A stretch of DNA of 64,000 nt from Pseudomonas fluorescens. Lineage in GTDB: Bacteria > Pseudomonadota > Gammaproteobacteria > Pseudomonadales > Pseudomonadaceae. The stretch's first letter is position 1; every line of letters starts with the position of its first letter. Under the pieces are notes generated by a model that ran no database searches, had not been told where the DNA came from, and saw nothing but the letters and a program-made list of their open reading frames with translations. Where the stretch lies: positions 186,001-250,000 of the forward strand of contig NZ_CABVHU010000003.1 in NCBI RefSeq assembly GCF_902497855.1, given 5' to 3'. Below are positions 18,898 through 26,630 of this stretch, one piece after another. Made by a program: the position numbers and the translations under genes.

Positions 18898-19935
18898 TCA
18901 CACCCCGCCGCCGACGGTGTCGTGTAGCGCCACCATGGCTTCACGCGCCCAGCGGGCACTGACGCGTTGCCCGGTCTGATGCCGCGCGTCGACGTCCAGC
19001 CATTGGTTGTTGGCCTGGCTGATGTTCAGGGTCTGGCCGTTTTCCAGCTTCAGTTCATAGCGGGTGGCGCTGCCCTGGTACTGGATATCGTGCAGCAAGC
19101 CGCTGACTTCGATCTCGTGGCTGGCCAGCGGACCTTCGGCGAAACGCACGTGTTCCGGACGGATCGAAAACGGCTGTGGATTGCCGCTCAACTGTTGCGC
19201 CAGGTCACCGCGAATCACGTTCGAGGTGCCAACGAATTCAGCCACAAACGTGGTCGCCGGTTTCATGTACAGGTTGCGTGGCGTGTCGACCTGCTCGATG
19301 CGACCCTTGTTGAACACGGCCACGCGGTCTGACATCGACAGCGCTTCGGTCTGATCATGGGTGACGAAGATGAAGGTAATGCCGAGCTGGCGCTGCAGCT
19401 TCTTCAACTCGCCCTGCATTTGCTCGCGCAGCTTGAGGTCGAGTGCACCCAGGGGTTCGTCGAGCAGCAACACCCGAGGGCGATTGACCAGCGCGCGAGC
19501 CAGGGCCACACGCTGGCGTTGTCCGCCGGACAGTTGCACCGGCTTGCGCCCGCCGTAGCCGCCGAGGGCGACCATGTCGAGGGCTTCTTCGGCACGTTTG
19601 CGCCGTTCGGCCTTGCCCACCCCTTTGACTTTCAAGCCATAAGCGACGTTGTCGAGGACGTTCATGTGCGGGAACAGCGCGTAATCCTGGAAGACGGTGT
19701 TGACATCACGCTGATAGGGCGGCAGCCCGGTGGCCTCGACACCATGGATACGAACGGAGCCTGCGCTTGGCTGTTCGAAACCGGCAATCAGGCGCAGACA
19801 GGTGGTTTTGCCCGAGCCGGAAGGGCCCAGCATGGAGAAGAACTCGCCGTCCTGGATATCGATGGAAACCCGGTCGACGGCTTTAACTTCGCCGAACTGC
19901 CGGGAAACGTTGGTGAACTGGACTGCAGGTGTCAT
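18898..19935 (-). CDS. ydcT: ABC transporter ATP-binding protein YdcT-like
   Basis: A 345-residue PotA-type ATPase. Walker A is GPSGSGKTT near residue 39, the signature LSGGQRQRVALARAL near 138, and Walker B VLLLDEPLGALD near 158, followed by the switch histidine in FVTHDQTEAL. The C-terminal TOBE domain covers about residues 240-345. The start at ATG 19935 (MTPAVQFTNVSRQFG) is chosen because the 20 upstream codons are encoded by REP sequence. Confidence 0.92.
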   Translation of the reverse strand: MTPAVQFTNVSRQFGEVKAVDRVSIDIQDGEFFSMLGPSGSGKTTCLRLIAGFEQPSAGSVRIHGVEATGLPPYQRDVNTVFQDYALFPHMNVLDNVAYGLKVKGVGKAERRKRAEEALDMVALGGYGGRKPVQLSGGQRQRVALARALVNRPRVLLLDEPLGALDLKLREQMQGELKKLQRQLGITFIFVTHDQTEALSMSDRVAVFNKGRIEQVDTPRNLYMKPATTFVAEFVGTSNVIRGDLAQQLSGNPQPFSIRPEHVRFAEGPLASHEIEVSGLLHDIQYQGSATRYELKLENGQTLNISQANNQWLDVDARHQTGQRVSARWAREAMVALHDTVGGGV

Positions 19936-19966
19936 TGCGTGGGCTCCAAGAATCTGAATCCAAGAG

Positions 19967-20043
19967 CTTCGCCGGCAAGCCGGTCTCGCTCCCACAGTGG
20001 AATACCATCATATGTGGGAGCGAGACCGGCTTGCTCGCGAAGA
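19967..20043. repeat. REPIN between ydcS and ydcT
   Basis: CTTCGCCGGCAAGCCGGTCT ... and its inverted partner GGGAGCGAGACCGGCTTGCT form arms at 19967-19996 and 20013-20043. In binding-protein operons such a hairpin often keeps the binding-protein message more abundant. Confidence 0.85.
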
Positions 20044-20047
20044 GGGC

Positions 20048-21199
20048 CTAGCGACCGCCCATGATCGCAATGTAGTCCTGGGTCCAGCGGCTGTACGGCA
20101 CGAACTTGCCGCCTTCGGCTTGCGGGGTTTTCCAGAAGGCAATCTTCTCGAACTGGTCAAACCCATTGGTCTTGCAACCTTCGGCGCCGAGCAATTCGCT
20201 CTCATTGCACGCCGCCGGAACCGCCGGCAGCGAACCGAACCATGCAGCGAGGTCGCCTTGGACTTTCGGTTGCAGCGACCAGTCCATCCACTTGTAGGCA
20301 CAATTGGGATGCTTGGCCTCGGCGTGCAGCATGGTGGTGTCCGCCCAGCCCGTTGCACCTTCCTTGGGAATAACCGAGGCAACCGGCTGCTTGTCCGCCA
20401 CCAGGCCATTGACCATGTAGCCCCAGGTGCTGGACGCCACCACGCCTTCGTTCTTGACGTCGCTCATCTGCACGGTTGCGTCATGCCAGTAGCGGTGGAT
20501 CAACGGTTGTTGCTTGCGCAGCAGGTCCAGTGCCGCCTTGTACTGCTCTTCGTTGAGCTGATACGGGTCCTTGATCCCCAATTCCGGCCGTTTCGCCTTG
20601 AGGTAGAGCGCCGCGTCGGCGATATAGATCGGACCGTCGTAGGCCTGGACCCGGCCCTTGTTGGACTTGCCGTCAGGCAACGTCTGTTCCTCGAACACTA
20701 CACTCCAGCTGTCAGGGGCTGTCTTGAACACGTTGGTGTTGTACATCAACACGTTCGGACCCCATTGGTACGGGGTGCCGTAGGTCTGTTTATCGACGAC
20801 GTACCACGGGCCATCCTTGAGACGTGGATCAATGGTCTTCCAGTTCGCAATCAACGCCGTGTTGATCGGCTGCACACGTTTTCCGGCGACCAGTCGCAGG
20901 GACGCATCACCCGACGCGGTGACCAGGTCGTAACCGCCCTTGGTCATCAGGCTGACCATCTCGTCGGACGTGGCGGCCGTCTTGACGTTGACCTTGCACC
21001 CGGTTTCCTTCTCGAAACCGGTCACCCAGTCGTAGGCCTTGTCGCTCTCGCCACGTTCGATATAGCCAGGCCAGGCGACGATATCCAGCTGGCCTTCGCC
21101 GGCACCGACAGCCTTCAGCGGTTCGGCCGCCTGGATGCTGGCACTGGTCAGCAGCGCGGTGGTGATTGCACTGAGCAGTGCGGTCTTGTGCACGAACAT
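20048..21199 (-). CDS. ydcS: Periplasmic substrate-binding protein YdcS-like
   Basis: First gene of the operon, 383 residues. The signal peptide is MFVHKTALLSAITTALLTSA with cleavage near AQAAE-like IQAAEP. The mature protein starts LKAVGAGEGQLDIVAWPGYIERG, the PotD/YdcS family pattern. E. coli YdcS also has reported polyhydroxybutyrate-synthase activity; nothing here tests that. Given patD at the operon end, putrescine or a related amine is the likely ligand, but that is inference. ATG 21199 is supported by AGAGGGAA about 8 bases upstream. Confidence 0.9.
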   Translation of the reverse strand: MFVHKTALLSAITTALLTSASIQAAEPLKAVGAGEGQLDIVAWPGYIERGESDKAYDWVTGFEKETGCKVNVKTAATSDEMVSLMTKGGYDLVTASGDASLRLVAGKRVQPINTALIANWKTIDPRLKDGPWYVVDKQTYGTPYQWGPNVLMYNTNVFKTAPDSWSVVFEEQTLPDGKSNKGRVQAYDGPIYIADAALYLKAKRPELGIKDPYQLNEEQYKAALDLLRKQQPLIHRYWHDATVQMSDVKNEGVVASSTWGYMVNGLVADKQPVASVIPKEGATGWADTTMLHAEAKHPNCAYKWMDWSLQPKVQGDLAAWFGSLPAVPAACNESELLGAEGCKTNGFDQFEKIAFWKTPQAEGGKFVPYSRWTQDYIAIMGGR

Positions 21200-21499
21200 G
21201 GTGTTTCCCTCTTCTTTAATTATGGTCGGGGCAGTTTCTGAACGTGATGAAGCCAATGCCGGTACGGCTAATTGTTAGCGTAGTGCGCTTTTATCAATGC
21301 GGTCCGTGGCGAGCCGGATTGCCGCACAACACGGTGGCCCGGCGGCGATTCACCGGGCATATCCTTGCTGCAGCCGGTGCGCTTGACGCCGCGCTGGATC
21401 AAGCAACATCTGGAAGCACTCTCGCGGACGGATCTCGGGCACTTTCCATCTAGTCTGGTGGCCTTATTGATCCGGATAACCCCTTTTTGGAGGCGGAAC
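21200..21499. other. Divergent promoter region, ydcS / DUF533 gene
   Basis: About 300 bases without a credible gene. It must carry the promoters of the ydcS operon (minus) and of the DUF533 gene (plus, GGAGG at 21489-21493). No clear operator or repeat was recognised. Confidence 0.6.
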
Positions 21500-22222
21500 A
21501 TGAACACCCGTGGATTGCTCGATCAGCTACTCAAGTCCGGCCAGGATCTGTTGCAGAAAAAAAATGGCGGCTCGCAGAACAAATCGTCTGCCGGTGGGCT
21601 GGGCGGTCTGCTCGGCGGTGCCGGTGGCTCGGGCGGCTTGGGCGGGATGCTCTCCGGCGCTGGCGGTGGTGCCCTGGCAGCCGGGGCCATGGGCCTGCTG
21701 CTGGGTAACAAGAAGGTGCGCAAAGTCGGCGGCAAGGTCGCGATCTATGGCGGCCTGGCGGCGCTGGGAGTGATTGCCTACAAGGCGTATGGCAATTGGC
21801 AGGCCCAGCAGGGCACGGCATCGAACACCGAACCCCAAACCATCGACCGCTTGCCGGCCGCCCAGGTCGAGCAGCACAGCCAGGCGATCCTCAAGGCACT
21901 GGTAGCGGCGGCCAAGGCCGACGGCCACGTCGATGCACGGGAGCGCGAATTGATCGAGGGCGAGTTCAGCAAGCTCGACAACGATCAGGAACTGCAGCAT
22001 TGGCTGCACGCCGAACTCAACAAGCCCCTGGACCCGGCCGACGTCGCAGGTGCCGCCGGCACTCCGGAAATGGCCGCCGAGATGTACATCGCCAGTGTGA
22101 TGCTGGTGGACGAGGAGAACTTCATGGAGAAGTCCTACCTGGATGAACTGGCGCGTCAGCTGAAGCTCGATCCGGGGTTGAAGGCCGAGCTGGAGAAGCA
22201 GGTGCGCCAGGCTTCGATGTAG
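21500..22222 (+). CDS. DUF533 / YebE-type TerB-like membrane protein
   Basis: A 240-residue protein. Residues 30-75 are glycine-rich and hydrophobic (AGGLGGLLGGAGGSGGLGGM). One membrane segment follows at about 78-97 (VGGKVAIYGGLAALGVIAYK), then a helical TerB-like domain with ILKALVAAAKADGHVDARER and a negatively charged EGEFSKLDND. DUF533 proteins such as E. coli YebE are inner-membrane proteins of unknown role, the latter under envelope stress control. The start at ATG 21500 follows GGAGG by 7 bases; the upstream frame to 21365 is not supported. Confidence 0.85.
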   Translation: MNTRGLLDQLLKSGQDLLQKKNGGSQNKSSAGGLGGLLGGAGGSGGLGGMLSGAGGGALAAGAMGLLLGNKKVRKVGGKVAIYGGLAALGVIAYKAYGNWQAQQGTASNTEPQTIDRLPAAQVEQHSQAILKALVAAAKADGHVDARERELIEGEFSKLDNDQELQHWLHAELNKPLDPADVAGAAGTPEMAAEMYIASVMLVDEENFMEKSYLDELARQLKLDPGLKAELEKQVRQASM

Positions 22223-22396
22223 GAGCCGGCTTGCTGGCGAAGGGCCCCTCAGGTCTTGCATCGCTCTCCAGACCACCTTCACTGGCAAGCCATCCCCTGT
22301 AGGAGCTGGCTTGCCAGCGAAGGGGCCCTCAAGTCTTGCTGCGCTCTTCAGGCCGCCTTCGCTGCGGTGCGGCGATCCGACAAGCCAGCTCCTACA
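22219..22396. repeat. Two tandem REPINs, one with an 18-base insert
   Basis: Two inverted REP pairs (22219-22293 and 22299-22396) start at the stop of the DUF533 gene. The last arm carries GCGGTGCGGCGATCCGAC at 22364-22381 in place of GGC; the same 18-mer sits in a REP at 40942. The remaining bases to 22523 presumably hold the wsp promoter. Confidence 0.8.
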
Positions 22397-22523
22397 GGGG
22401 GGATTCTCAGTCCAGCCACATCCTCGATTTGCCAATCTGAGACCTGCCGCGCATCTGTCTTATAAATGAAACACCACCCTCGGCTATACTCCGCAGCATT
22501 TGGAAATACCTCGAGGACTGACT

Positions 22524-24146
22524 GTGAAGAACTGGACGTTGCGCCAACGGATCTTGGCGAGCTTTGCGGTGATTATCGCCATCATGCTGCTGATGGTCGT
22601 CGTCTCTTATTCCCGTCTACTGTCGATTGAGTCCAGCGAGAACGTTGTGCGCTCGGACAGTGTTCCCGGGATTCACTACAGCTCCCTGATTCGCGGTGCC
22701 TGGGTCGATGATTACGTGCTGACCCAGCAACTGATCGGACTGGGTGGCGGTCGAGGCATGACCCAAGCCGACAAGGATATGTACGAGGGAATCGAGGAAA
22801 GACTGCAAACCTCGATGGCCAGCTACCGGAGTACGATTTTCGAGAAAGATGATCAGGCAAGATTCGATGAGTTTGAAAGAATTCACGATCAATATGACAA
22901 GCTGCTCGAAGAGGTCCTCGATGCCTACCAGCATAACGACATCGAACAGGCCCGTCGCATACTCACCGAACAGATGACCCCGACATGGGATGCCGGCCGT
23001 AAACTGCTGGATAACCTCATTGAGTTCAACAGGGAGGCGGCTGAGGCGGCCACGGACTCGATCATCTCATCGGTAGCGGTGGCGAAGCTGATCATGGGCA
23101 TTTCGTTACTGGTTGCAGTCATTATTGCCGGGGTGTGTGGTCTTTTGTTGATGCGCGCGATCATGGCGCCGATGAACCGGATCGTCGAAATTCTCGAAGT
23201 CATGCGCACCGGTGATCTCAGCAACCGCCTGAACCTTGCGCGCAAGGACGAATTTGGTGTGGTGGAAACCGGCTTCAACGACATGATGGCCGAGCTGACG
23301 TCCCTGGTGTCCCAGGCTCAGCGCTCGTCGGTGCAGGTCACCACGTCGGTCACTGAGATCGCTGCCACCTCCAAGCAACAGCAAGCGACCGCCACCGAAA
23401 CCGCTGCCACCACCACCGAAATCGGCGCAACGTCCCGTGAGATTGCGGCCACGTCGCGGGATCTGGTGCGCACGATGACTGAGGTGTCCACCGCAGCCGA
23501 TCAGGCCTCGGTGCTCGCCGGTTCCGGGCAGCAAGGGTTGGCGCGGATGGAGGAGACCATGCACTCGGTCATGGGCGCGGCCGATCTGGTCAACGCCAAG
23601 CTGGCGATCCTCAATGAGAAGGCCGGCAACATCAACCAGGTGGTGGTGACCATTGTCAAAGTCGCCGACCAGACCAATCTACTTTCTCTCAACGCCGCCA
23701 TCGAGGCGGAAAAAGCCGGTGAATATGGCCGCGGGTTTGCCGTGGTCGCCACCGAAGTGCGGCGTCTGGCGGACCAGACCGCCGTGGCCACGTACGACAT
23801 CGAACAAATGGTGCGCGAGATCCAGTCGGCGGTGTCGGCCGGGGTCATGGGCATGGACAAGTTCTCTGAAGAAGTGCGCCGTGGCATGTCTGAAGTTCAG
23901 CAAATCGGGGAGCAGTTGTCGCAGATCATTCATCAGGTCCAGGCATTGGCGCCGCGGGTGTTGATGGTCAACGAAGGCATGCAGGCCCAGGCCACGGGCG
24001 CGGAGCAGATCAACCACGCGCTGGTGCAGTTGGGCGATGCCAGCAGCCAGACCGTCGAGTCCCTGCGCCAGGCCAGTTTCGCCATCGACGAACTGAGCCA
24101 GGTGGCCGTAGGGCTGCGTAGTGGCGTTTCGCGATTCAAAGTCTGA
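22524..24146 (+). CDS. wspA: Surface-sensing methyl-accepting protein WspA
   Basis: Receptor of the Wsp chemosensory system, which responds to growth on surfaces and drives c-di-GMP synthesis. Of 540 residues, TM1 is about 11-31 ([20 protein letters not shown]), a four-helix-bundle periplasmic domain spans about 32-188, and TM2 is about 190-212. HAMP follows, then the signalling hairpin with [20 protein letters not shown] near residue 390. The start is GTG 22524 with GAGGA 6 bases upstream; the in-frame codon at 22500 lacks a site. The gene overlaps wspB by a TGATG junction and begins a seven-gene operon. Confidence 0.95.
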   Translation: MKNWTLRQRILASFAVIIAIMLLMVVVSYSRLLSIESSENVVRSDSVPGIHYSSLIRGAWVDDYVLTQQLIGLGGGRGMTQADKDMYEGIEERLQTSMASYRSTIFEKDDQARFDEFERIHDQYDKLLEEVLDAYQHNDIEQARRILTEQMTPTWDAGRKLLDNLIEFNREAAEAATDSIISSVAVAKLIMGISLLVAVIIAGVCGLLLMRAIMAPMNRIVEILEVMRTGDLSNRLNLARKDEFGVVETGFNDMMAELTSLVSQAQRSSVQVTTSVTEIAATSKQQQATATETAATTTEIGATSREIAATSRDLVRTMTEVSTAADQASVLAGSGQQGLARMEETMHSVMGAADLVNAKLAILNEKAGNINQVVVTIVKVADQTNLLSLNAAIEAEKAGEYGRGFAVVATEVRRLADQTAVATYDIEQMVREIQSAVSAGVMGMDKFSEEVRRGMSEVQQIGEQLSQIIHQVQALAPRVLMVNEGMQAQATGAEQINHALVQLGDASSQTVESLRQASFAIDELSQVAVGLRSGVSRFKV

Positions 24147-24682
24147 TGAGCGAACCCACGGCCAAACGCATCGCCGTGAAGCCGGCGCTGCAATCATTGT
24201 TCCTGGTGTTCCGCATCGGGAACGAGCGCTATGCGTTGCAGGCCATCGAAGTGGCGGAAGTGCTTCCGTGCCTGCCATTGAAGCCGATTCCTCGCGCGCC
24301 GGACTGGGTGGCCGGGGTGTTCGCCTATCGCGGTGCGGTGGTGCCGGTGATCGACATCAGTGCGCTGACCTTCGGGCGTCCGGCCCAGGCCCGCACCAGC
24401 ACACGCCTGGTGCTGGTCAATTACCGCCCGGATGAAACCGCTGAGGCGCAATTGCTTGGGCTGATTCTGGAACAGGCCACCGATACCTTGCGTTGCAATC
24501 CGGCAGACTTTCAGCCTTATGGCCTCGATAACCGCCAGGCGCCATACCTCGGGCCGGTGCGCGAAGATGCCCGGGGTCTGCTGCAGTGGGTGCGGGTCGC
24601 CGATCTGCTGGACGAGCAGGTTCGCGCGCTGCTGTTTCCGGCGCAGCCGGTGGACCTGGCGCTGTTTGAGGAGCGACCATGA
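24146..24682 (+). CDS. wspB: CheW-like coupling protein WspB
   Basis: A 178-residue CheW domain that couples the receptor WspA to the kinase WspE. Typical segments are LFLVFRIGNERYALQAIEVAEV near residue 18 and WVAGVFAYRGAVVPVIDIS near residue 52. It starts one base into the wspA stop and overlaps wspC by 4 bases. Wsp has two CheW proteins: WspB, and WspD three genes further on. Confidence 0.94.
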   Translation: MSEPTAKRIAVKPALQSLFLVFRIGNERYALQAIEVAEVLPCLPLKPIPRAPDWVAGVFAYRGAVVPVIDISALTFGRPAQARTSTRLVLVNYRPDETAEAQLLGLILEQATDTLRCNPADFQPYGLDNRQAPYLGPVREDARGLLQWVRVADLLDEQVRALLFPAQPVDLALFEERP

Positions 24683-25950
24683 GCAGCGACCAGCGGTTTT
24701 TCGATTTCCTCAAAGAGCGCATCGGTCTCGACGTGAGCTCGGTGGGACCGGCGATCATCGAGCGCGCGGTGCGCCAGCGCAGCGCGGCGTCCAAGGCGCT
24801 GACGGCCGATGAGTACTGGCACACCTTGCAGGGCTCGCCGGACGAGCAGCAGGCGCTGATCGAAGCGGTGATCGTCCCCGAGACCTGGTTTTTCCGTTAC
24901 CCGGAATCCTTCACCACGCTGGCGAAACTGGCTGCCAGGCGTCTGAGCGACATCAACAACATGCGCGCGCTGCGGATTCTCAGCCTGCCGTGTTCCACCG
25001 GTGAAGAGCCGTATTCCATCGCCATGGCGTTGCTTGATGCCGGGTTCCAGCCGCATCAGTTCAAAGTCGAAGGCATGGACGTCAGCCCGTTGTCGGTGGA
25101 AAAAGCCCGGCGCGCGATGTACGGCAAGAATTCGTTCCGGGGTCAGGACATCGCGTTTCGCGATCGGTATTTTACCGTCGAAGACGAGGGCTATCGCCTC
25201 AGCGGGCGGGTGCTTGAACAAGTGCGTTTGCAGGTCGGCAATCTGCTGGATCCGACGTTGATGGCCAACGAGCCGCCTTATGACTTTGTGTTTTGCCGCA
25301 ACCTCTTGATCTATTTCGATCAGTCGACCCAACAGCAAGTATTCGAAGTGCTCAAGCGCCTGACCCATGTGGATGGCGTGCTGTTTATCGGGCCGGCCGA
25401 GGGCAGTTTGCTCGGCCGTTTCGGCATGCGTTCGATCGGCATCGCGCAGTCCTTTGCGTTCAGCCGCCAGAGTGCACCGCAGCCTACGCCTGTGGCGACA
25501 TTCGTGCCGACGCCCCTGCCGGTGCGCCAACCGGTGCGCAGCATGACACCGCCGCCTGTTCGAAGTCGGCCTTTCGCAACGGTGACGCCGTTGCCTGTCG
25601 CGACGAAAACCGCCAACCCGGACGCCGCGGCGCTGCTGGCGAACATTGCCGCGCTGGCCAACGAAGGCAAAAGCGCCGAAGCCCGCGCCGCGTGCGATCG
25701 CTATTTGCGCAGTCATGAGCCAGTAGCCCAGGTCTTTTACTGGCTGGGCTTGCTTAGCGATGTCACCGGCAGAGTCCTGGAGGCCCAGGGTTTTTATCGC
25801 AAGGCCTTGTACCTCGAACCGCAACATTCAGAAGCGTTGATGCACCTGGCGGCGTTGCTGCAATCTTTGGGCGACACGGCAGGTGCCCAAAGATTGCAGG
25901 CCCGCGCCGCCCGCAGCGAGCGCGCCGCAGACAGTGAGCGTAAACGATGA
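24679..25950 (+). CDS. wspC: CheR-type methyltransferase WspC with TPR tail
   Basis: S-adenosylmethionine-dependent methyltransferase acting on glutamates of WspA, 423 residues. The CheR part covers about 1-265: VPETWFFRYPESF, the SAM site LSLPCSTGEEPYSIAMALLD, and DFVFCRNLLIYFD. A proline-rich linker (PTPLPVRQPVRS) follows at about 275-310. A C-terminal TPR-like region (about 320-415, VFYWLGLLSDVTGRVLEAQG) is characteristic of WspC. It opposes WspF. ATGA overlap with wspD. Confidence 0.94.
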   Translation: MSSDQRFFDFLKERIGLDVSSVGPAIIERAVRQRSAASKALTADEYWHTLQGSPDEQQALIEAVIVPETWFFRYPESFTTLAKLAARRLSDINNMRALRILSLPCSTGEEPYSIAMALLDAGFQPHQFKVEGMDVSPLSVEKARRAMYGKNSFRGQDIAFRDRYFTVEDEGYRLSGRVLEQVRLQVGNLLDPTLMANEPPYDFVFCRNLLIYFDQSTQQQVFEVLKRLTHVDGVLFIGPAEGSLLGRFGMRSIGIAQSFAFSRQSAPQPTPVATFVPTPLPVRQPVRSMTPPPVRSRPFATVTPLPVATKTANPDAAALLANIAALANEGKSAEARAACDRYLRSHEPVAQVFYWLGLLSDVTGRVLEAQGFYRKALYLEPQHSEALMHLAALLQSLGDTAGAQRLQARAARSERAADSERKR

Positions 25951-26630
25951 ACGCTGCCGACACCTTTAGCCTTACCCATGAAGATGCCCAGGCCATCGAC
26001 GACTGCTGGAACCGCATCGGTGTCCACGGCGACAAGTCCTGCCCGCTGCTGGGCGAGCACATTCACTGCCGCAACTGCGCGGTGTATTCAGCCGCCGCGA
26101 CGCGCCTGCTCGACCGCTATGCATTGCAGCAGGAAGATCGCGGGCAAGTGTCGACGGCGGTCGAGAGCGACGTGCAAACCCGTTCGCTGTTGATGTTCCG
26201 TCTTGGCGAAGAATGGTTGGGCCTGGCCACCCGCAGCCTGGTGGAAGTGGCGCCGCTGCAAGCGATTCACTCCTTGCCGCACCAGCGTTCCCGGGCCTTG
26301 CTCGGCGTGGCCAACGTGCGCGGTGCCCTGGTGGCATGCCTGTCCCTGGTCGAACTGCTCGGCCTCGATGGGGCGGGTAGCGTGGCGTCCGGCGCGCGGG
26401 TCATGCCGCGGATGCTGATCATCGCCGCCCACGGCGGGCCGGTGGTGGTGCCGGTGGACGAGGTGGACGGGATCCATGCCATCGACGAGCGCATCCTCGA
26501 GGCGGCATCTCGCTCGGGTACCCAGGCCAGCGCCAAATACACCCGTGGTGTGTTGCCATTCAAAGGTCGCAGCCTGCGTTGGCTGGATGAAGAACAGCTG
26601 CTGTCCGCCGTGACCCGGAGCCTTACATGA
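25947..26630 (+). CDS. wspD: CheW-like coupling protein WspD
   Basis: Second CheW protein of the Wsp system, 227 residues. The CheW domain covers about 70-225 (LLMFRLGEEWLGLATRSLVEV, ALLGVANVRGALVACLSL). About 60 extra N-terminal residues hold four cysteines in the order C20-x11-C32-x8-C41-x2-C44 with nearby histidines 38 and 40 (SCPLLGEHIHCRNCAVYS), which could bind a metal. Start and stop overlap wspC and wspE by 4 bases each. Confidence 0.93.
   Translation: MNAADTFSLTHEDAQAIDDCWNRIGVHGDKSCPLLGEHIHCRNCAVYSAAATRLLDRYALQQEDRGQVSTAVESDVQTRSLLMFRLGEEWLGLATRSLVEVAPLQAIHSLPHQRSRALLGVANVRGALVACLSLVELLGLDGAGSVASGARVMPRMLIIAAHGGPVVVPVDEVDGIHAIDERILEAASRSGTQASAKYTRGVLPFKGRSLRWLDEEQLLSAVTRSLT

Noticed and set aside
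20048..21241. 414-residue plus-strand frame opposite ydcS
   Set aside because: Shadow of the binding-protein gene; no start signal and unnatural composition.
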